A stretch of 45,004 nucleotides of DNA from Geomonas diazotrophica (lineage in GTDB: Bacteria; Desulfobacterota; Desulfuromonadia; Geobacterales; Geobacteraceae): NCBI RefSeq assembly GCF_018919385.1, contig NZ_JAHLMF010000021.1, forward strand, positions 336 to 45,339. The letters run 5' to 3'. Numbering within the stretch: the first letter of the stretch is position 1; every line of letters starts with the position of its first letter. This document shows positions 9,335 to 17,976 of the stretch, one piece after another. The position numbers and the translations under genes are program-made. The notes beneath the pieces were generated by a model, which was given only the letters and a program-made list of their open reading frames with translations, ran no database searches and was not told the DNA's origin.

Positions 9335-10267
9335 CTACTGCCCCAGGGTGAACACGGTGCTGCCTCCCCCGGAGAACGGCGCGCTGCCTAGATATTCTCC
9401 CTTCCAGTAAAGGGCGGCGTCCCCGGCAGGGAGACCGGCCTCGACCGGGGCGAAAGCGAAACGCTCGGGAGGCTCCGCACCGGCGGCACCGGTGACCGTG
9501 AGCGGGTAGCGGGCCAGGACCGGGAAATCTCCCCGCACCGCATCGACCGCTCCCGGCTTTGCCGTCGTTCCTCGCGCCACCTGGTACTGCACACCTTTCT
9601 CGCGCTGCTGGAGCTTCGCGTGCAGCAGCAACTCGGCGCCCCCCTCCCCCGAGAACCGGAGATCGTAACTGGGGATCCAGCGCTCGTTACCCACCAGGTA
9701 GGAGACGCGGGTTTTGCTGCCGGTGACCCAGATGCGCGCCGACGCGACCCCCTTGGCGGCCATCGCCAGCTCCCGCTCCACGGCGTCGAGGGCGAGTCGG
9801 CACTTGCGCTTGCTGCGGTAAACCGCCTCCATCTGGTTCAGAGCGAACTCGGTCCCCTGCTGCAGCGTGACCACCGGATCGGGGTTGGCCTTCGTCTTCC
9901 TGGGGGCCTTGCCACTTTGCGACCTGGCAGCGGCGGAGAAGATCTCCTCGCGCCGGTTCAGGGCGTCCATGCGGTCCTGCAACTCGCCGCGGCGTTCCCG
10001 GAGCTTGGCTATTTCGCCCGCCCGGCGCCGGTCCTGTTCGGCCGGGACCAGCTCTACCCTCAGCACGCTCCCCCCCGGCGCCTTCACCCGGAGCGACCCC
10101 GGTGCGAAGCCGTCCGGCAACGGGAGTTCGAGGTAGCCGCCGGAGGCGGAAAACTCCTGCTCCACCCGCGCCCCGTCCAGGTACAGGGTGACGCTCTTTT
10201 GCCCGGCGACGGCCTGCTGGCAGAGCAGCACCGGGAGCAGAAACAAGGCAAGCGGCATCAGGCGCAT
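9335..10267 (-). CDS. Secreted protein with DUF4140-like N-terminus
   Basis: A 310-residue protein with a cleavable signal peptide (hydrophobic LALFLLPVLL followed by AVAG, about 1-22). The mature start, KSVTLYLDGARVEQEF, resembles the N-terminal domain of DUF4139/DUF4140 proteins, in which a short beta domain precedes a coiled coil. Here a charged helical stretch with many K, R and E residues spans about 85-170, followed by a beta-rich part with RWIPSYDLRFSG, typical of the DUF4139 portion. It is shorter than most DUF4139 proteins (usually over 500 aa) and may be a reduced version. Start at ATG 10267, preceded by GAGG. Function unknown. Confidence 0.65.
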   Translation of the reverse strand: MRLMPLALFLLPVLLCQQAVAGQKSVTLYLDGARVEQEFSASGGYLELPLPDGFAPGSLRVKAPGGSVLRVELVPAEQDRRRAGEIAKLRERRGELQDRMDALNRREEIFSAAARSQSGKAPRKTKANPDPVVTLQQGTEFALNQMEAVYRSKRKCRLALDAVERELAMAAKGVASARIWVTGSKTRVSYLVGNERWIPSYDLRFSGEGGAELLLHAKLQQREKGVQYQVARGTTAKPGAVDAVRGDFPVLARYPLTVTGAAGAEPPERFAFAPVEAGLPAGDAALYWKGEYLGSAPFSGGGSTVFTLGQ

Positions 10268-10353
10268 GGGGCACCTCGCAACGAAGCCTGGGGCTAAAAA
10301 GCACAAAGCACAACTTTACAGCGCCCCGGTACCATTGCAAGCAGCCGGTATGA

Positions 10354-10824
10354 TTACTTCTCTACGTCGAGAAGCTCCACTTCGAAGATCAGGGTGGCGT
10401 TCGGGGGAATCACCCCGCCGGCGCCGTTGGCACCGTAGCCCAGCTGCGGCGGGACCACCAGCTTACGCTTGCCCCCCACCTTCATGGACATGACCCCCTC
10501 GTCCCAGCCCGGGATCACTTCGCCTGCCCCGATCCTGAAGATGAAGGGCTGGCCGCGATCGAGCGAGCTGTCGAACTTGGTGCCGTTTTCCAGGGTCCCT
10601 GTGTAGTGCACCTTCACCCCCTTGCCAGAGGTCGGGGAGGGGCCGGTACCTACCACGAGGTCGGTATAGGAAAGACCGGAGGGGGTGGTCACCGCCCCCG
10701 CGGCGACCTTGGCTGCGGTTTTTTCGGTTGCCGGCTGCTTGGCGGGATCCTTCTGGGAGCAGGCGGGTATGGCTACCGCCGCCATGAGCAGCAGCAGCAC
10801 GAGGAACTTCTCTACGTTGCGCAT
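10354..10824 (-). CDS. FKBP-type peptidyl-prolyl isomerase lipoprotein
   Basis: A 156-residue lipoprotein: signal peptide ending in the lipobox AIPAC (C22), a short linker, then one FKBP domain from about 50 to the end with [16 protein letters not shown], the VIPGWDEGV motif and [17 protein letters not shown]. These are the substrate-pocket residues of FKBP cis-trans prolyl isomerases. It would act in the periplasm on folding of secreted proteins. I chose the ATG at 10824 because of GGAGG upstream; a longer frame exists but lacks a signal. Separated from the DUF1015 gene upstream by 31 nt and probably cotranscribed. Confidence 0.9.
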   Translation of the reverse strand: MRNVEKFLVLLLLMAAVAIPACSQKDPAKQPATEKTAAKVAAGAVTTPSGLSYTDLVVGTGPSPTSGKGVKVHYTGTLENGTKFDSSLDRGQPFIFRIGAGEVIPGWDEGVMSMKVGGKRKLVVPPQLGYGANGAGGVIPPNATLIFEVELLDVEK

Positions 10825-10855
10825 CAATTTTCCTCCGTGAGGTTTTGGTATGCAG

Positions 10856-12097
10856 TTAATCCAGCAAATGGATGAAGAGGCCGCTTCTGAGTTTGGGCTC
10901 GAACCATGTCGATTTGGGCGGCATGATCTTGTCCTCGTCGGCAAGCGACATCAGTTCCTCGATCGAGGTCGGGAACAGCGAGAAGGCCACCATGTACTCC
11001 CCGGAGTTGACCACCCGCTCCAGTTCCTCGACGCCCCGGATGCCGCCGACGAAGTGGATGCGCTGGTCGGTGCGGGGGTTGCGCACCCCGAGGACCGGGC
11101 TGAGCAGGTTGTCCTGCAGGATGGAGACGTCCATGGAGGCGACCGGGTCGTTCTCCTGGAAGGAATCCTCGCGGGGGGTGAGCTCGTACCACTTGCCTCC
11201 CAGGTACATGCCGAACTGGTGGCGCTCCCCCGGGCTGACCGCGCCGGAAACCGGGGTGACCTCGAAACGCTCGCCGACGCGCGCCATGTACTCGGCGACG
11301 CTGCGGCCGTTCAGATCCTTCACCACCCTGTTGTACGGCATGATGGTCATCTCGTTGTCCGGGAAGATCACGGTGAGGAAGTAGTTGTACTCCTCGCTGC
11401 CGGTGTGCTTCGGGTTGGCGTCCCTTCTCAGGTCCCGCACGCGGCTCGCTGCGGCGCTGCGGTGATGCCCGTCTGCGACATAGAGGGTCGGTATGGCGGC
11501 GAAGCTCACGGTGAGGGATTCGATCAGCTTCGGGTCGGCGATGTCCCAAAGGGCGTGGGAGACGCCGTCATCGGTGGTGAAATCGTACAGGGGCGTCCCC
11601 TGGGTCACCCGATCGATGGTCGCCGTGATCGCGGCATCGTGACGGTAGGTGTAGAAGACCGGTTCGTCGTTCGCGTTGAGCGCGTCGATATGTTTGACGC
11701 GATCCTCCTCTTTGTCAGCCCTGGTCAGCTCGTGCTTCTTGATGGTGCCGGTCTGGTAGTCGTCCACGCCGGCACAGACCACGAGGCCGGTCTGGGTGAT
11801 GCTCCCCATCTTCTGGCGGTACACGTAGTAGCGCTCGGTCTCGTCCTGCAGCAGCGCCCCCTCGGCCAGGAATCGCTCAAGGTTTTCACGCCCCTTGAGG
11901 TACACCGGCTCCGAATGCACATCGACCTCCCTGGGAAGATCGATCTCGGGGCGGGAGATGTGCAGGAAGCTCACCGGGTTGCCGGCGGCCATCTGGATGG
12001 CCTCCTCGGTGTTCATCACGTCATAGGGAAGGGCGGCGACCTTCTCGGCCAGCTCCTTTTTGGGGCGTACCGCCTTGAACGGCTTGATAAATGCCAT
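10856..12097 (-). CDS. DUF1015 family protein
   Basis: A 413-residue cytoplasmic protein of the DUF1015 family. It begins IKPFKAVRP, has ALPYDVMN near 22-29, the [10 protein letters not shown] segment, and the highly conserved [14 protein letters not shown] motif in the middle. The ParB/sulfiredoxin-like core of this family has been linked to free-serine kinases; whether that applies here cannot be told. The ATG at 12097 has AGGAG upstream. It lies between the FKBP lipoprotein gene and an intergenic repeat. The family is common in Geobacteraceae and anaerobes. I give no gene symbol. Confidence 0.85.
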   Translation of the reverse strand: MAFIKPFKAVRPKKELAEKVAALPYDVMNTEEAIQMAAGNPVSFLHISRPEIDLPREVDVHSEPVYLKGRENLERFLAEGALLQDETERYYVYRQKMGSITQTGLVVCAGVDDYQTGTIKKHELTRADKEEDRVKHIDALNANDEPVFYTYRHDAAITATIDRVTQGTPLYDFTTDDGVSHALWDIADPKLIESLTVSFAAIPTLYVADGHHRSAAASRVRDLRRDANPKHTGSEEYNYFLTVIFPDNEMTIMPYNRVVKDLNGRSVAEYMARVGERFEVTPVSGAVSPGERHQFGMYLGGKWYELTPREDSFQENDPVASMDVSILQDNLLSPVLGVRNPRTDQRIHFVGGIRGVEELERVVNSGEYMVAFSLFPTSIEELMSLADEDKIMPPKSTWFEPKLRSGLFIHLLD

Positions 12098-12141
12098 AAC
12101 TGCTCCTGTCTCGGTTTTGGTTCAACTATGAATCAAGTTCT

Positions 12142-12168
12142 ACGTTCTATGTTCTACGTTCTACGTTT
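12142..12168. repeat. Short tandem repeat, about 10-bp unit
   Basis: Nearly perfect tandem copies of GTTCTACGTT-like units lie between the DUF1015 and NlpC/P60 genes. One copy has T in place of C. This is a simple tandem repeat, probably slipped-strand in origin; no function is evident. Confidence 0.7.
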
Positions 12169-12183
12169 AAGGCTCGGGCCTGT

Positions 12184-12228
12184 GGGGACTGGCTCCGGAG
12201 GTGCCTGTCCCCGGAGGTGCCTGTCCCC
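12184..12228. repeat. REP-like imperfect palindrome with partial tandem copy
   Basis: A 29-nt imperfect palindrome (12184-12212) pairs GGGGAC with GTCCCC, GGC with GCC and CC with GG, separated by T-T mismatches. Its right half (GGAGGTGCCTGTCCCC) is repeated at once at 12213-12228. The regular mismatch pattern resembles dispersed intergenic palindromes known from many proteobacteria, so other copies elsewhere in the genome are expected. Confidence 0.7.
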
Positions 12229-12293
12229 TTTTTGCGGTCCCCTTTGCTCTGCCTTGCCGGGCCTAGACCTTATCGGCACCGGGGGCGTAGGGA

Positions 12294-13100
12294 TTAAAAA
12301 TACCGTTTCGCCCCGACGAACTTCTTCTGGAAGTAGGACTCGTCCATGGAGCTCACCTTGATGTCGTCGCCGCGGCGCGGCGCGTGCACGAACCGGCCGT
12401 TGCCGACGAAGATGCCGACGTGGTTGATCTCATCGGAGGAGGCCCCGAAGAAGACCAGATCGCCGTCTTTGAGCTCTTCACGCCCGACCGCGTCCCCCAC
12501 CCGGTACTGCTCGCGCGAGGTGCGCGGGATGTTGACGCCGCACAGGTTGTAGACCGCGCGCACGAATCCGCTGCAGTCCATGCCGTCCACCACGGTGTCC
12601 CCGCCCCAGCGGTAGGGGATGCCCACGAAGCGCTCGGCGGTGCGGGCCGCGATGTTCCCCATGTCGCTGCGGTCGCGCTTCACCGGCTCCTCGCGCTTCC
12701 TGCCGGGCTTCACCGGGGTGGTGATGGAGGGCGCGGGCGCCTTCTCGATCACGGTCTCCCGCACCAGCGCGGTGCGGTCGGGCTGCGGCGGCGCGATGAA
12801 GTAGGAGCCGATGGTGCGCTCCTTCACCAGCTTCTGGGCCGCCTTGCGCGCCTCTTCCCGGCGGGGGAAGTCCCCGAAACGGACCGCGTAGATGCCGTTT
12901 TCCCGCTTGAAGTAAAAGGCCTCGATCCCCTGCTCCTGCAGTTTCCTGGTGAGGCGCTCGGCGTTTTTCACGTCTGAGAAGGCGCCCACCTGGATGGCGA
13001 AGCCGACGCTGGAAAGGCCGGCGCGCTGCGCGGCGCAGCCGGTGGCCGCGGGTGCGAGGAGGAGGAGATATATAATCAACAGTCTTGCCGTCTTAAGCAT
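12294..13100 (-). CDS. SPOR-NlpC/P60 cell-wall hydrolase lipoprotein
   Basis: A 268-residue envelope enzyme. A lipoprotein signal ends at C22 (ATGC). A SPOR domain (about 33-105) should bind denuded glycan strands at the septum. After a charged linker comes an NlpC/P60 cysteine peptidase with catalytic C176 in GMDCSGFV, H227 in NHVGIFVG and H239 in FVHAP. It probably cuts peptidoglycan stem peptides. The domain order SPOR first and peptidase last is less common than the reverse. ATG at 13100 with AAGGAA upstream. It follows prfB by 76 nt and may be read from the same operon. Confidence 0.9.
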   Translation of the reverse strand: MLKTARLLIIYLLLLAPAATGCAAQRAGLSSVGFAIQVGAFSDVKNAERLTRKLQEQGIEAFYFKRENGIYAVRFGDFPRREEARKAAQKLVKERTIGSYFIAPPQPDRTALVRETVIEKAPAPSITTPVKPGRKREEPVKRDRSDMGNIAARTAERFVGIPYRWGGDTVVDGMDCSGFVRAVYNLCGVNIPRTSREQYRVGDAVGREELKDGDLVFFGASSDEINHVGIFVGNGRFVHAPRRGDDIKVSSMDESYFQKKFVGAKRYF

Positions 13101-13176
13101 TATGGTTCCTTGTCTGGTCCCGCCCCGGAGGGGGAGAGGTACAGCTCGTACGCTTGCAGGGAGGAGGTCGGAGCCC

Positions 13177-14293
13177 CTAGATGTCCTTGGTTTCCCGGCG
13201 CACGCCCATCAGGTAGGGAACCACGAAGTCGTCCAGGGCGCCGTCCAGCACGTTGTCCGGGTTGCCGCTCTCCACGCCGGTGCGCAGGTCCTTGACCATC
13301 TTGTAGGGGTGCAGCACGTAGGAGCGGATCTGGCTCCCCCAGCCGATCTCCTTTTTCTCGCCCGCGATATCGGCCGCCTTCGCCTCGCGCTCCCGGAGCT
13401 CCATCTCGTAGAGCTTGGAGCGGAGCACCTTCATGGCGGTGGCCTTGTTCATGTGCTGGCTGCGCTCGCTCTGGCAGGCCACCACGGTGCCGGTGGGAAG
13501 ATGCGTGATCCTGATGGCCGAGTCGGTGGTGTTGACGTGCTGGCCGCCGGCGCCCGAGGAGCGGTAGGTGTCGATCCTCAGGTCGCTCTCAGGGATCTTG
13601 ATCTCGATGTCATCCTCCTCGATCACCGGAAAGACGAACACGGACGCGAACGAGGTGTGGCGCCGCGCGCTGCTGTCGAAGGGGGAGATGCGCACCAGCC
13701 GGTGGATGCCCGCTTCCGCCTTCAGGTAACCGTAGGCGAACTCGCCGGTGGCCGCGAAGGTGACCCCCTTGATCCCGGCCCCATCACCCTCCTGGTAGTC
13801 GGTGATCTCGGTCTTCCACCCCTTCTTCTCGCAGTAGCGCAGGTACATGCGCAGGAGCATCTCGGCCCAGTCCTGAGACTCGGTGCCGCCGGCCCCGGAG
13901 TTGATGGAGACGAAAGCGCCGGAGGCGTCATGGGGGCCGGAGAGCATCCTGCGGAATTCCGCCTGGCTCACCCCGATCTCCAGCTGCTCGTTCATGCCGT
14001 GGACCTCGGCCAGCGTCGCCTCGTCCTGCTCCTCGTTCCCGAGCTCGATCAGCTCCTGGATGTCGCGGGCCTGGCGCTCGAGGGTTTCCCAGGTGGTGAC
14101 GTCCTTCTCCATCGCCATCCTGTCCTTGAGCACCTTCTGGGCCTTTTCGGCGTCGTTCCAGAAATCGGCGCGCGAGGTCAGCTCCTCGAGCTCGTGCATC
14201 CGCTCCCGCTTGTCATCTACGTCAAAGAGACCCCCGAAGCTTGTGGATTCGCTCGGCAAGGTCCTCGATCTTGGCAATTTCTTCTCTGAACAT
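13177..14293 (-). CDS. prfB: Peptide chain release factor 2, with programmed +1 frameshift
   Basis: RF2 recognises UGA and UAA stop codons. The gene is split: the zero frame begins at ATG 14293 (AAGGAG upstream), runs 23 codons and meets TGA at 14224-14222. The context is the classic RF2 autoregulatory site: an internal Shine-Dalgarno-like GGGGG, then TCT CTT TGA C. Slipping +1 on CTT continues into DVDDK and the main frame to 13177, giving 371 residues. The GGQ motif is in SSGAGGQHVN, and the SPF tripeptide of anticodon-like recognition is in RISPFDSS. It is the last housekeeping gene of the pgpH-lnt run. Confidence 0.95.
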
Positions 14294-14350
14294 CTCAAAA
14301 CTCCTTATGGTCGCATCGCCGGCAAGGCGATCACTGGTATTGGCAAAGCG

Positions 14351-15889
14351 TCAGTTACGGCGCCCGCGGTAACAGGCGATCCCCATCCCGATACTGCCGG
14401 AGAGGCAGAGCAGGGCGAAGAGATCGCCGAAACGGTTATAGAAGGTCCGACCGGTCCCCGGCCTCACCTCGCCGCTCAGGGTCGCCTCCTGGAAAAGCTG
14501 GGTCATGCCCCGGATGTGCCCCTTGCTGTCTATCACCGAGGAGATGCCGGTGTTGGCCGCCCGCACCAGGGGAACCCGGTTCTCCACGGCCCGGAACACG
14601 GTCATGGAAAGGTGCTGGTAAGGGGCGGAACTGCGCCCGAACCAGGCGTCGTTGGTGATGTTCACCAGCACCTGGGCTCCCCTTTCGACATAGGCGTTGG
14701 CCACTTCCGGGAAGATCCCCTCGAAGCAGACCAGTACGCCGAGCTTCCCGACCGAGGCCGGCAGCACAACAGCCTCCCTGCCGGGGGAGAAGTCGCCGAT
14801 CCCGGTGACCAGCTTGTTCACGAAGGGGAGCAGCGGGGCCAGCGGCACGTACTCGCCGAAGGGGACCAGGTGCAGCTTGTCGCTTCTCCCCGCGATGGCG
14901 CCCTGTTCGGAGATGAGGTACGCGCTGTTCAGGTAGCGCATCCTTCCCCCCTCCTGCTCGTAGGCGGGGCTCCCCACCACCAGCGGGCTCTTCAACTCTA
15001 CGGCCAGCGCCCGCACCCGCGCCGCGTAGGCCGGCTCCCGCTGCAGGAAAAACGGCAGGGCACTCTCCGGCCAGACCACCAGGGTCCCCGGCTCCCGGCA
15101 CGCCTCCCGGGTGAGCCGTTCGTAGGTCTTAAGCGTCGCATCCTGGAAGGCGGGATCCCACTTCACGTCCTGCGGGATGTTCCCCTGCACCAGGAGGACC
15201 TTCCGGGGCTCCCCCTTTTCGACGCGGGTCAGCGCGGTGACGCCGTAGACCATGGTCGCCGCCAGCAGCAGCACCAGCAGCAACAGGGCGCGCACCGGGT
15301 AGGGTTTGCGGTGGCGCATCGACACCCAGATCCGGTAGAACACCACGTTGCCCAGGGCGACCAGGAAGCTTACCCCGTACACCCCGGTCACGTCGCTGAT
15401 CTGGATCAGCGGCAGGGTCCGGTACTGGGAATAGCCGAGGCTCGCCCAAGGAAACCCGGTCAAAATGTAGGAGCGGATCGCCTCCCCCGACACCCACAAA
15501 AGCGGGAAGGAGCAAAGGAGCGGAATCCGGCTCCTTTCGCAGCGCCGCACCAGCCAGAGCACCGCGCCGGGATAGAGCGCCAGGTAGCCGACCAGGGTGA
15601 GGTAGAGCGTCACGCTCACCGTCCAGTGCAGCTTCCCGTAGTTCATCATCACCACGTTGAGCCAGTACAGGATGCCCGCGTAGGCGACGCATCCGGCCGT
15701 GAAGCCGAACTGGAAACCGAGCCGGGGCGAGACGCGATCGGTCGCCAGGAAAAGCGGAACGAAGGCGATCCAGGCCAGGGGCGATATCCCGGGCAGCGGG
15801 AAGGAGAGCGCCAGCAAAACGCCCGAGAACAGCGCCAGCAGGTAGCGTCCCGCGGTCGCCTCCCCGGCGATGGCGGTGCGCGCGGTCAC
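14351..15889 (-). CDS. lnt: Apolipoprotein N-acyltransferase
   Basis: Transfers the third acyl chain to the N-terminal cysteine of lipoproteins in the inner membrane. An N-terminal half with about six membrane segments is followed by a nitrilase domain with the catalytic triad E275 (WPESALP), K338 ([12 protein letters not shown]) and C388 (VCFEGIFPE). 512 aa is the normal length. The start is GTG at 15889, overlapping the TGA of the corC-like gene by 4 nt (GTGA), a translational-coupling arrangement. The corC-lnt pairing is also found in E. coli. One more membrane segment near the C-terminus completes the topology. Confidence 0.95.
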   Translation of the reverse strand: MTARTAIAGEATAGRYLLALFSGVLLALSFPLPGISPLAWIAFVPLFLATDRVSPRLGFQFGFTAGCVAYAGILYWLNVVMMNYGKLHWTVSVTLYLTLVGYLALYPGAVLWLVRRCERSRIPLLCSFPLLWVSGEAIRSYILTGFPWASLGYSQYRTLPLIQISDVTGVYGVSFLVALGNVVFYRIWVSMRHRKPYPVRALLLLVLLLAATMVYGVTALTRVEKGEPRKVLLVQGNIPQDVKWDPAFQDATLKTYERLTREACREPGTLVVWPESALPFFLQREPAYAARVRALAVELKSPLVVGSPAYEQEGGRMRYLNSAYLISEQGAIAGRSDKLHLVPFGEYVPLAPLLPFVNKLVTGIGDFSPGREAVVLPASVGKLGVLVCFEGIFPEVANAYVERGAQVLVNITNDAWFGRSSAPYQHLSMTVFRAVENRVPLVRAANTGISSVIDSKGHIRGMTQLFQEATLSGEVRPGTGRTFYNRFGDLFALLCLSGSIGMGIACYRGRRN

Positions 15890-16743
15890 GGTTCCTCGGA
15901 CTCCCCGGCCTGTTCCTGCCTCCTCGCGATGTGCACCTTGGCGATCCGTCTCTCGTCCGCTTCCAGCACGGTGAGCACCAGCGAGTCGTTCTCGATCACC
16001 TCGCCCTCGGCGGGGATGCGGCCGGTCAGGTGGAAAAGGAGCCCCCCCACCGTCTCGAAGTTTTCCTTCGCGATCTCGACGTCGAACTGCTCTTCCAGTT
16101 CCTCGATGGGAAGCCTGCCGTCGGCGACGATGGAGCCGTCCGTCTGCACCGAGAGGCGCTCGGTCTCAAGGTCGTACTCGTCCTGGATGTCCCCCACGAT
16201 CTCCTCCAAGAGGTCCTCGATGGTGACCAGTCCCGCGGTGCCGCCGTACTCGTCGATGACCACCGCCATATGGACCCGGCGCTTCTTGAAGTCGTGCAGC
16301 AGCTCCTCGAGGTTCTTGGTTTCCGGGATGAAGAAGGGGGGACGGATCAGCTTCCTGAGCTCGATGGCGTGGTCGGGCTCCCCCCAGTAGCGCAGCAGGT
16401 CCTTGGCGTATATGAGGCCGATGACGTTGTCGATGGTCCCCTCGTAGACCGGAAGGCGCGAATGGCCGGAGGCGATGATGGACTTCAGCACCTCGCGCAC
16501 CTCGTCCTCGATGGAGACGCAGGCCATCTCCATGCGCGGCAGCATGATCTCGCGCACCATCGAGTCGCCGAGGGTCAGGATGGAACGGATCATCGCGTTC
16601 TCTTCCTGGTTGATGACCCCTTCTTCCTCGCCGGCATCCATGATCTCCTGGATCTCCGCCTCGGTGACCTTCTTTTTGCCGTACAAGAGCCGGGTCAGGG
16701 ATTCGATGAGTCCCTGGCCCCTGCGTCCGTTACCCTCTTCCAA
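15886..16743 (-). CDS. CorC/HlyC-type CBS-domain protein
   Basis: A 285-residue cytoplasmic protein: a short N-terminal region, two CBS domains (about 65-190, with IMLPRMEMA and the [16 protein letters not shown] and [29 protein letters not shown] segments) and a C-terminal CorC_HlyC domain (about 205-280). Homologues are associated with magnesium and cobalt efflux or, in E. coli, with lnt (YbeX). TTG start at 16743, with AAGGAG 8 nt upstream. It lies directly before lnt with a 4-nt overlap, as in the conserved ybeY-ybeX-lnt order. Substrate not proven. Confidence 0.9.
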   Translation of the reverse strand: MEEGNGRRGQGLIESLTRLLYGKKKVTEAEIQEIMDAGEEEGVINQEENAMIRSILTLGDSMVREIMLPRMEMACVSIEDEVREVLKSIIASGHSRLPVYEGTIDNVIGLIYAKDLLRYWGEPDHAIELRKLIRPPFFIPETKNLEELLHDFKKRRVHMAVVIDEYGGTAGLVTIEDLLEEIVGDIQDEYDLETERLSVQTDGSIVADGRLPIEELEEQFDVEIAKENFETVGGLLFHLTGRIPAEGEVIENDSLVLTVLEADERRIAKVHIARRQEQAGESEEP

Positions 16744-16785
16744 GGATCTGTCTCCTTAATGTTGCTGCGTTGTCTGTCAAAGCTC

Positions 16786-17493
16786 TCACCAAAAGGCGCG
16801 GAACAACAGGTGCACCGCCATGGTGATCCCCACCCCGACCAGCGCCCCCACCACGATCTCCCGGGGGCGGTGGATCCTGAGCAGCAGGCGCGAGTGGCTG
16901 ACCATCACGGCCAGGATGAAGCTGAAAAGCGCGATGAGCGGTTCCTGGGTGCGCAGCGCCACCGAGGTGGCGATGGAAAAGGCGACCGCCGAGTGGCCGC
17001 TGGCGCCCCCCCCTTCGAGCGGCTTTCCCGTCCCGCCGCGCGCCTTGAGGATCACGACCACGATGAGCACCAGGATCGCCGAGACCACCATCCCCAGTTC
17101 CGACTCCGTCCCCAGCATCTCCAGACCCTGCCTTTGCCAGGGGAGCACGTACTTGGCGAGCACCAGGTATCCCATGATGGCGGTGCCGAAAGCGGCCACC
17201 AGCACGGCGCCCGCCGCTACGTCCTTGGCCAGCTTGGCCATGGGATGGTAGTCGGGCGAGATCATGTCCACCACCACCTCGATGGCGGTGTTGAGCAGTT
17301 CGGCGAAGAGGACGAAGCTGATGGCCAAGGCCAGCAGCATGAACTCGATAGAGGAGACCCGCAACAGCAGCGCGACGAACAGCACGGCGAGCGCGGCCAG
17401 GAAGTGGTAGCGCATGTGCTTCTGCGTGCGGGTGGTGTGAAGGATCCCCTCGATGGCGCAGTTCACAGAGTCGATGAAGCGGGTCGGCTTCAT
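16786..17493 (-). CDS. Diacylglycerol/undecaprenol kinase fused to a PAP2 phosphatase
   Basis: A 235-residue membrane protein with two enzyme halves. Residues 1-110 are a DgkA-type kinase with the AELLNTAIEVVVD motif (E65, N68, E72). Residues 130-235 are a PAP2-type phosphatase with GGASGHSA (S165, H167) and SHSRLLLRIHRP (R202, H208). The usual aspartate after H208 is replaced by E212. Together the halves could phosphorylate and dephosphorylate the same lipid alcohol, for example undecaprenol. It sits between ybeY and the corC-like gene in the pgpH operon, a position often held by dgkA. ATG at 17493, with AGGGG upstream. Confidence 0.85.
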   Translation of the reverse strand: MKPTRFIDSVNCAIEGILHTTRTQKHMRYHFLAALAVLFVALLLRVSSIEFMLLALAISFVLFAELLNTAIEVVVDMISPDYHPMAKLAKDVAAGAVLVAAFGTAIMGYLVLAKYVLPWQRQGLEMLGTESELGMVVSAILVLIVVVILKARGGTGKPLEGGGASGHSAVAFSIATSVALRTQEPLIALFSFILAVMVSHSRLLLRIHRPREIVVGALVGVGITMAVHLLFRAFW

Positions 17494-17511
17494 ATCAAGC
17501 CCCTGCCCCGG

Positions 17512-17976
17512 CTAGACAAGCCCTTCCTCAACCAGCAGGGAGAAGATCTCCCGCTCCTTGGCCTCCATGCGGGCGGCTTCGGCCTCGCCGCTTCTTTCAT
17601 GGTCGTAGCCGGTGATGTGCAGGACGCCGTGCAAAAGCAGGAAGTACAGGCGGTTCAGGAAGGTGTCGCCGGCCTCCTCGGCCTCGCGCGCCGCGGTGTC
17701 GACGGAGATGACCACGTCCCCGAGAAGGCCGGGGTTGATGGAGCCGAACTCCCCCTCCTGCATGGCGAAGGAGATCACGTTGGTAGCCTTGTCCCGCCCC
17801 AGGTACTCCCGGTTCAGGACCCGGATGGCCCGGTCCCCGACGATGCTGACGGAGAGTTCCGCCTCAGGACATCCCAAGGCGTCTAAGATCCTCTGCGCCA
17901 CCTTTCGCAGCTGCGTCTTCGCGACCGGTATCCGCCTTTGGCGATTCGCTATCGTTATCCTCTGGCTTCTTGGCAA
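17512..17976 (-). CDS. ybeY: Endoribonuclease YbeY
   Basis: A single-strand RNA endonuclease involved in 16S rRNA 3'-end maturation and ribosome quality control. The zinc motif HGVLHITGYDHE is intact, with RDKATNVISFAM upstream. The N-terminal part (ITIANRQRRIPV) fits the family, so the gene must begin upstream of the pgpH stop: with TTG at 17976 the genes overlap by 113 nt. The exact start is uncertain because no ATG is near and a GAGG motif lies inside. 154 aa is normal length. The pgpH-ybeY adjacency is widespread in bacteria. Confidence 0.9.
   Translation of the reverse strand: MPRSQRITIANRQRRIPVAKTQLRKVAQRILDALGCPEAELSVSIVGDRAIRVLNREYLGRDKATNVISFAMQEGEFGSINPGLLGDVVISVDTAAREAEEAGDTFLNRLYFLLLHGVLHITGYDHERSGEAEAARMEAKEREIFSLLVEEGLV

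Noticed and set aside
13883-16390. Long plus-strand frame opposite prfB, lnt and corC
   Set aside because: Antisense shadow of three recognised genes; no domain or Shine-Dalgarno.
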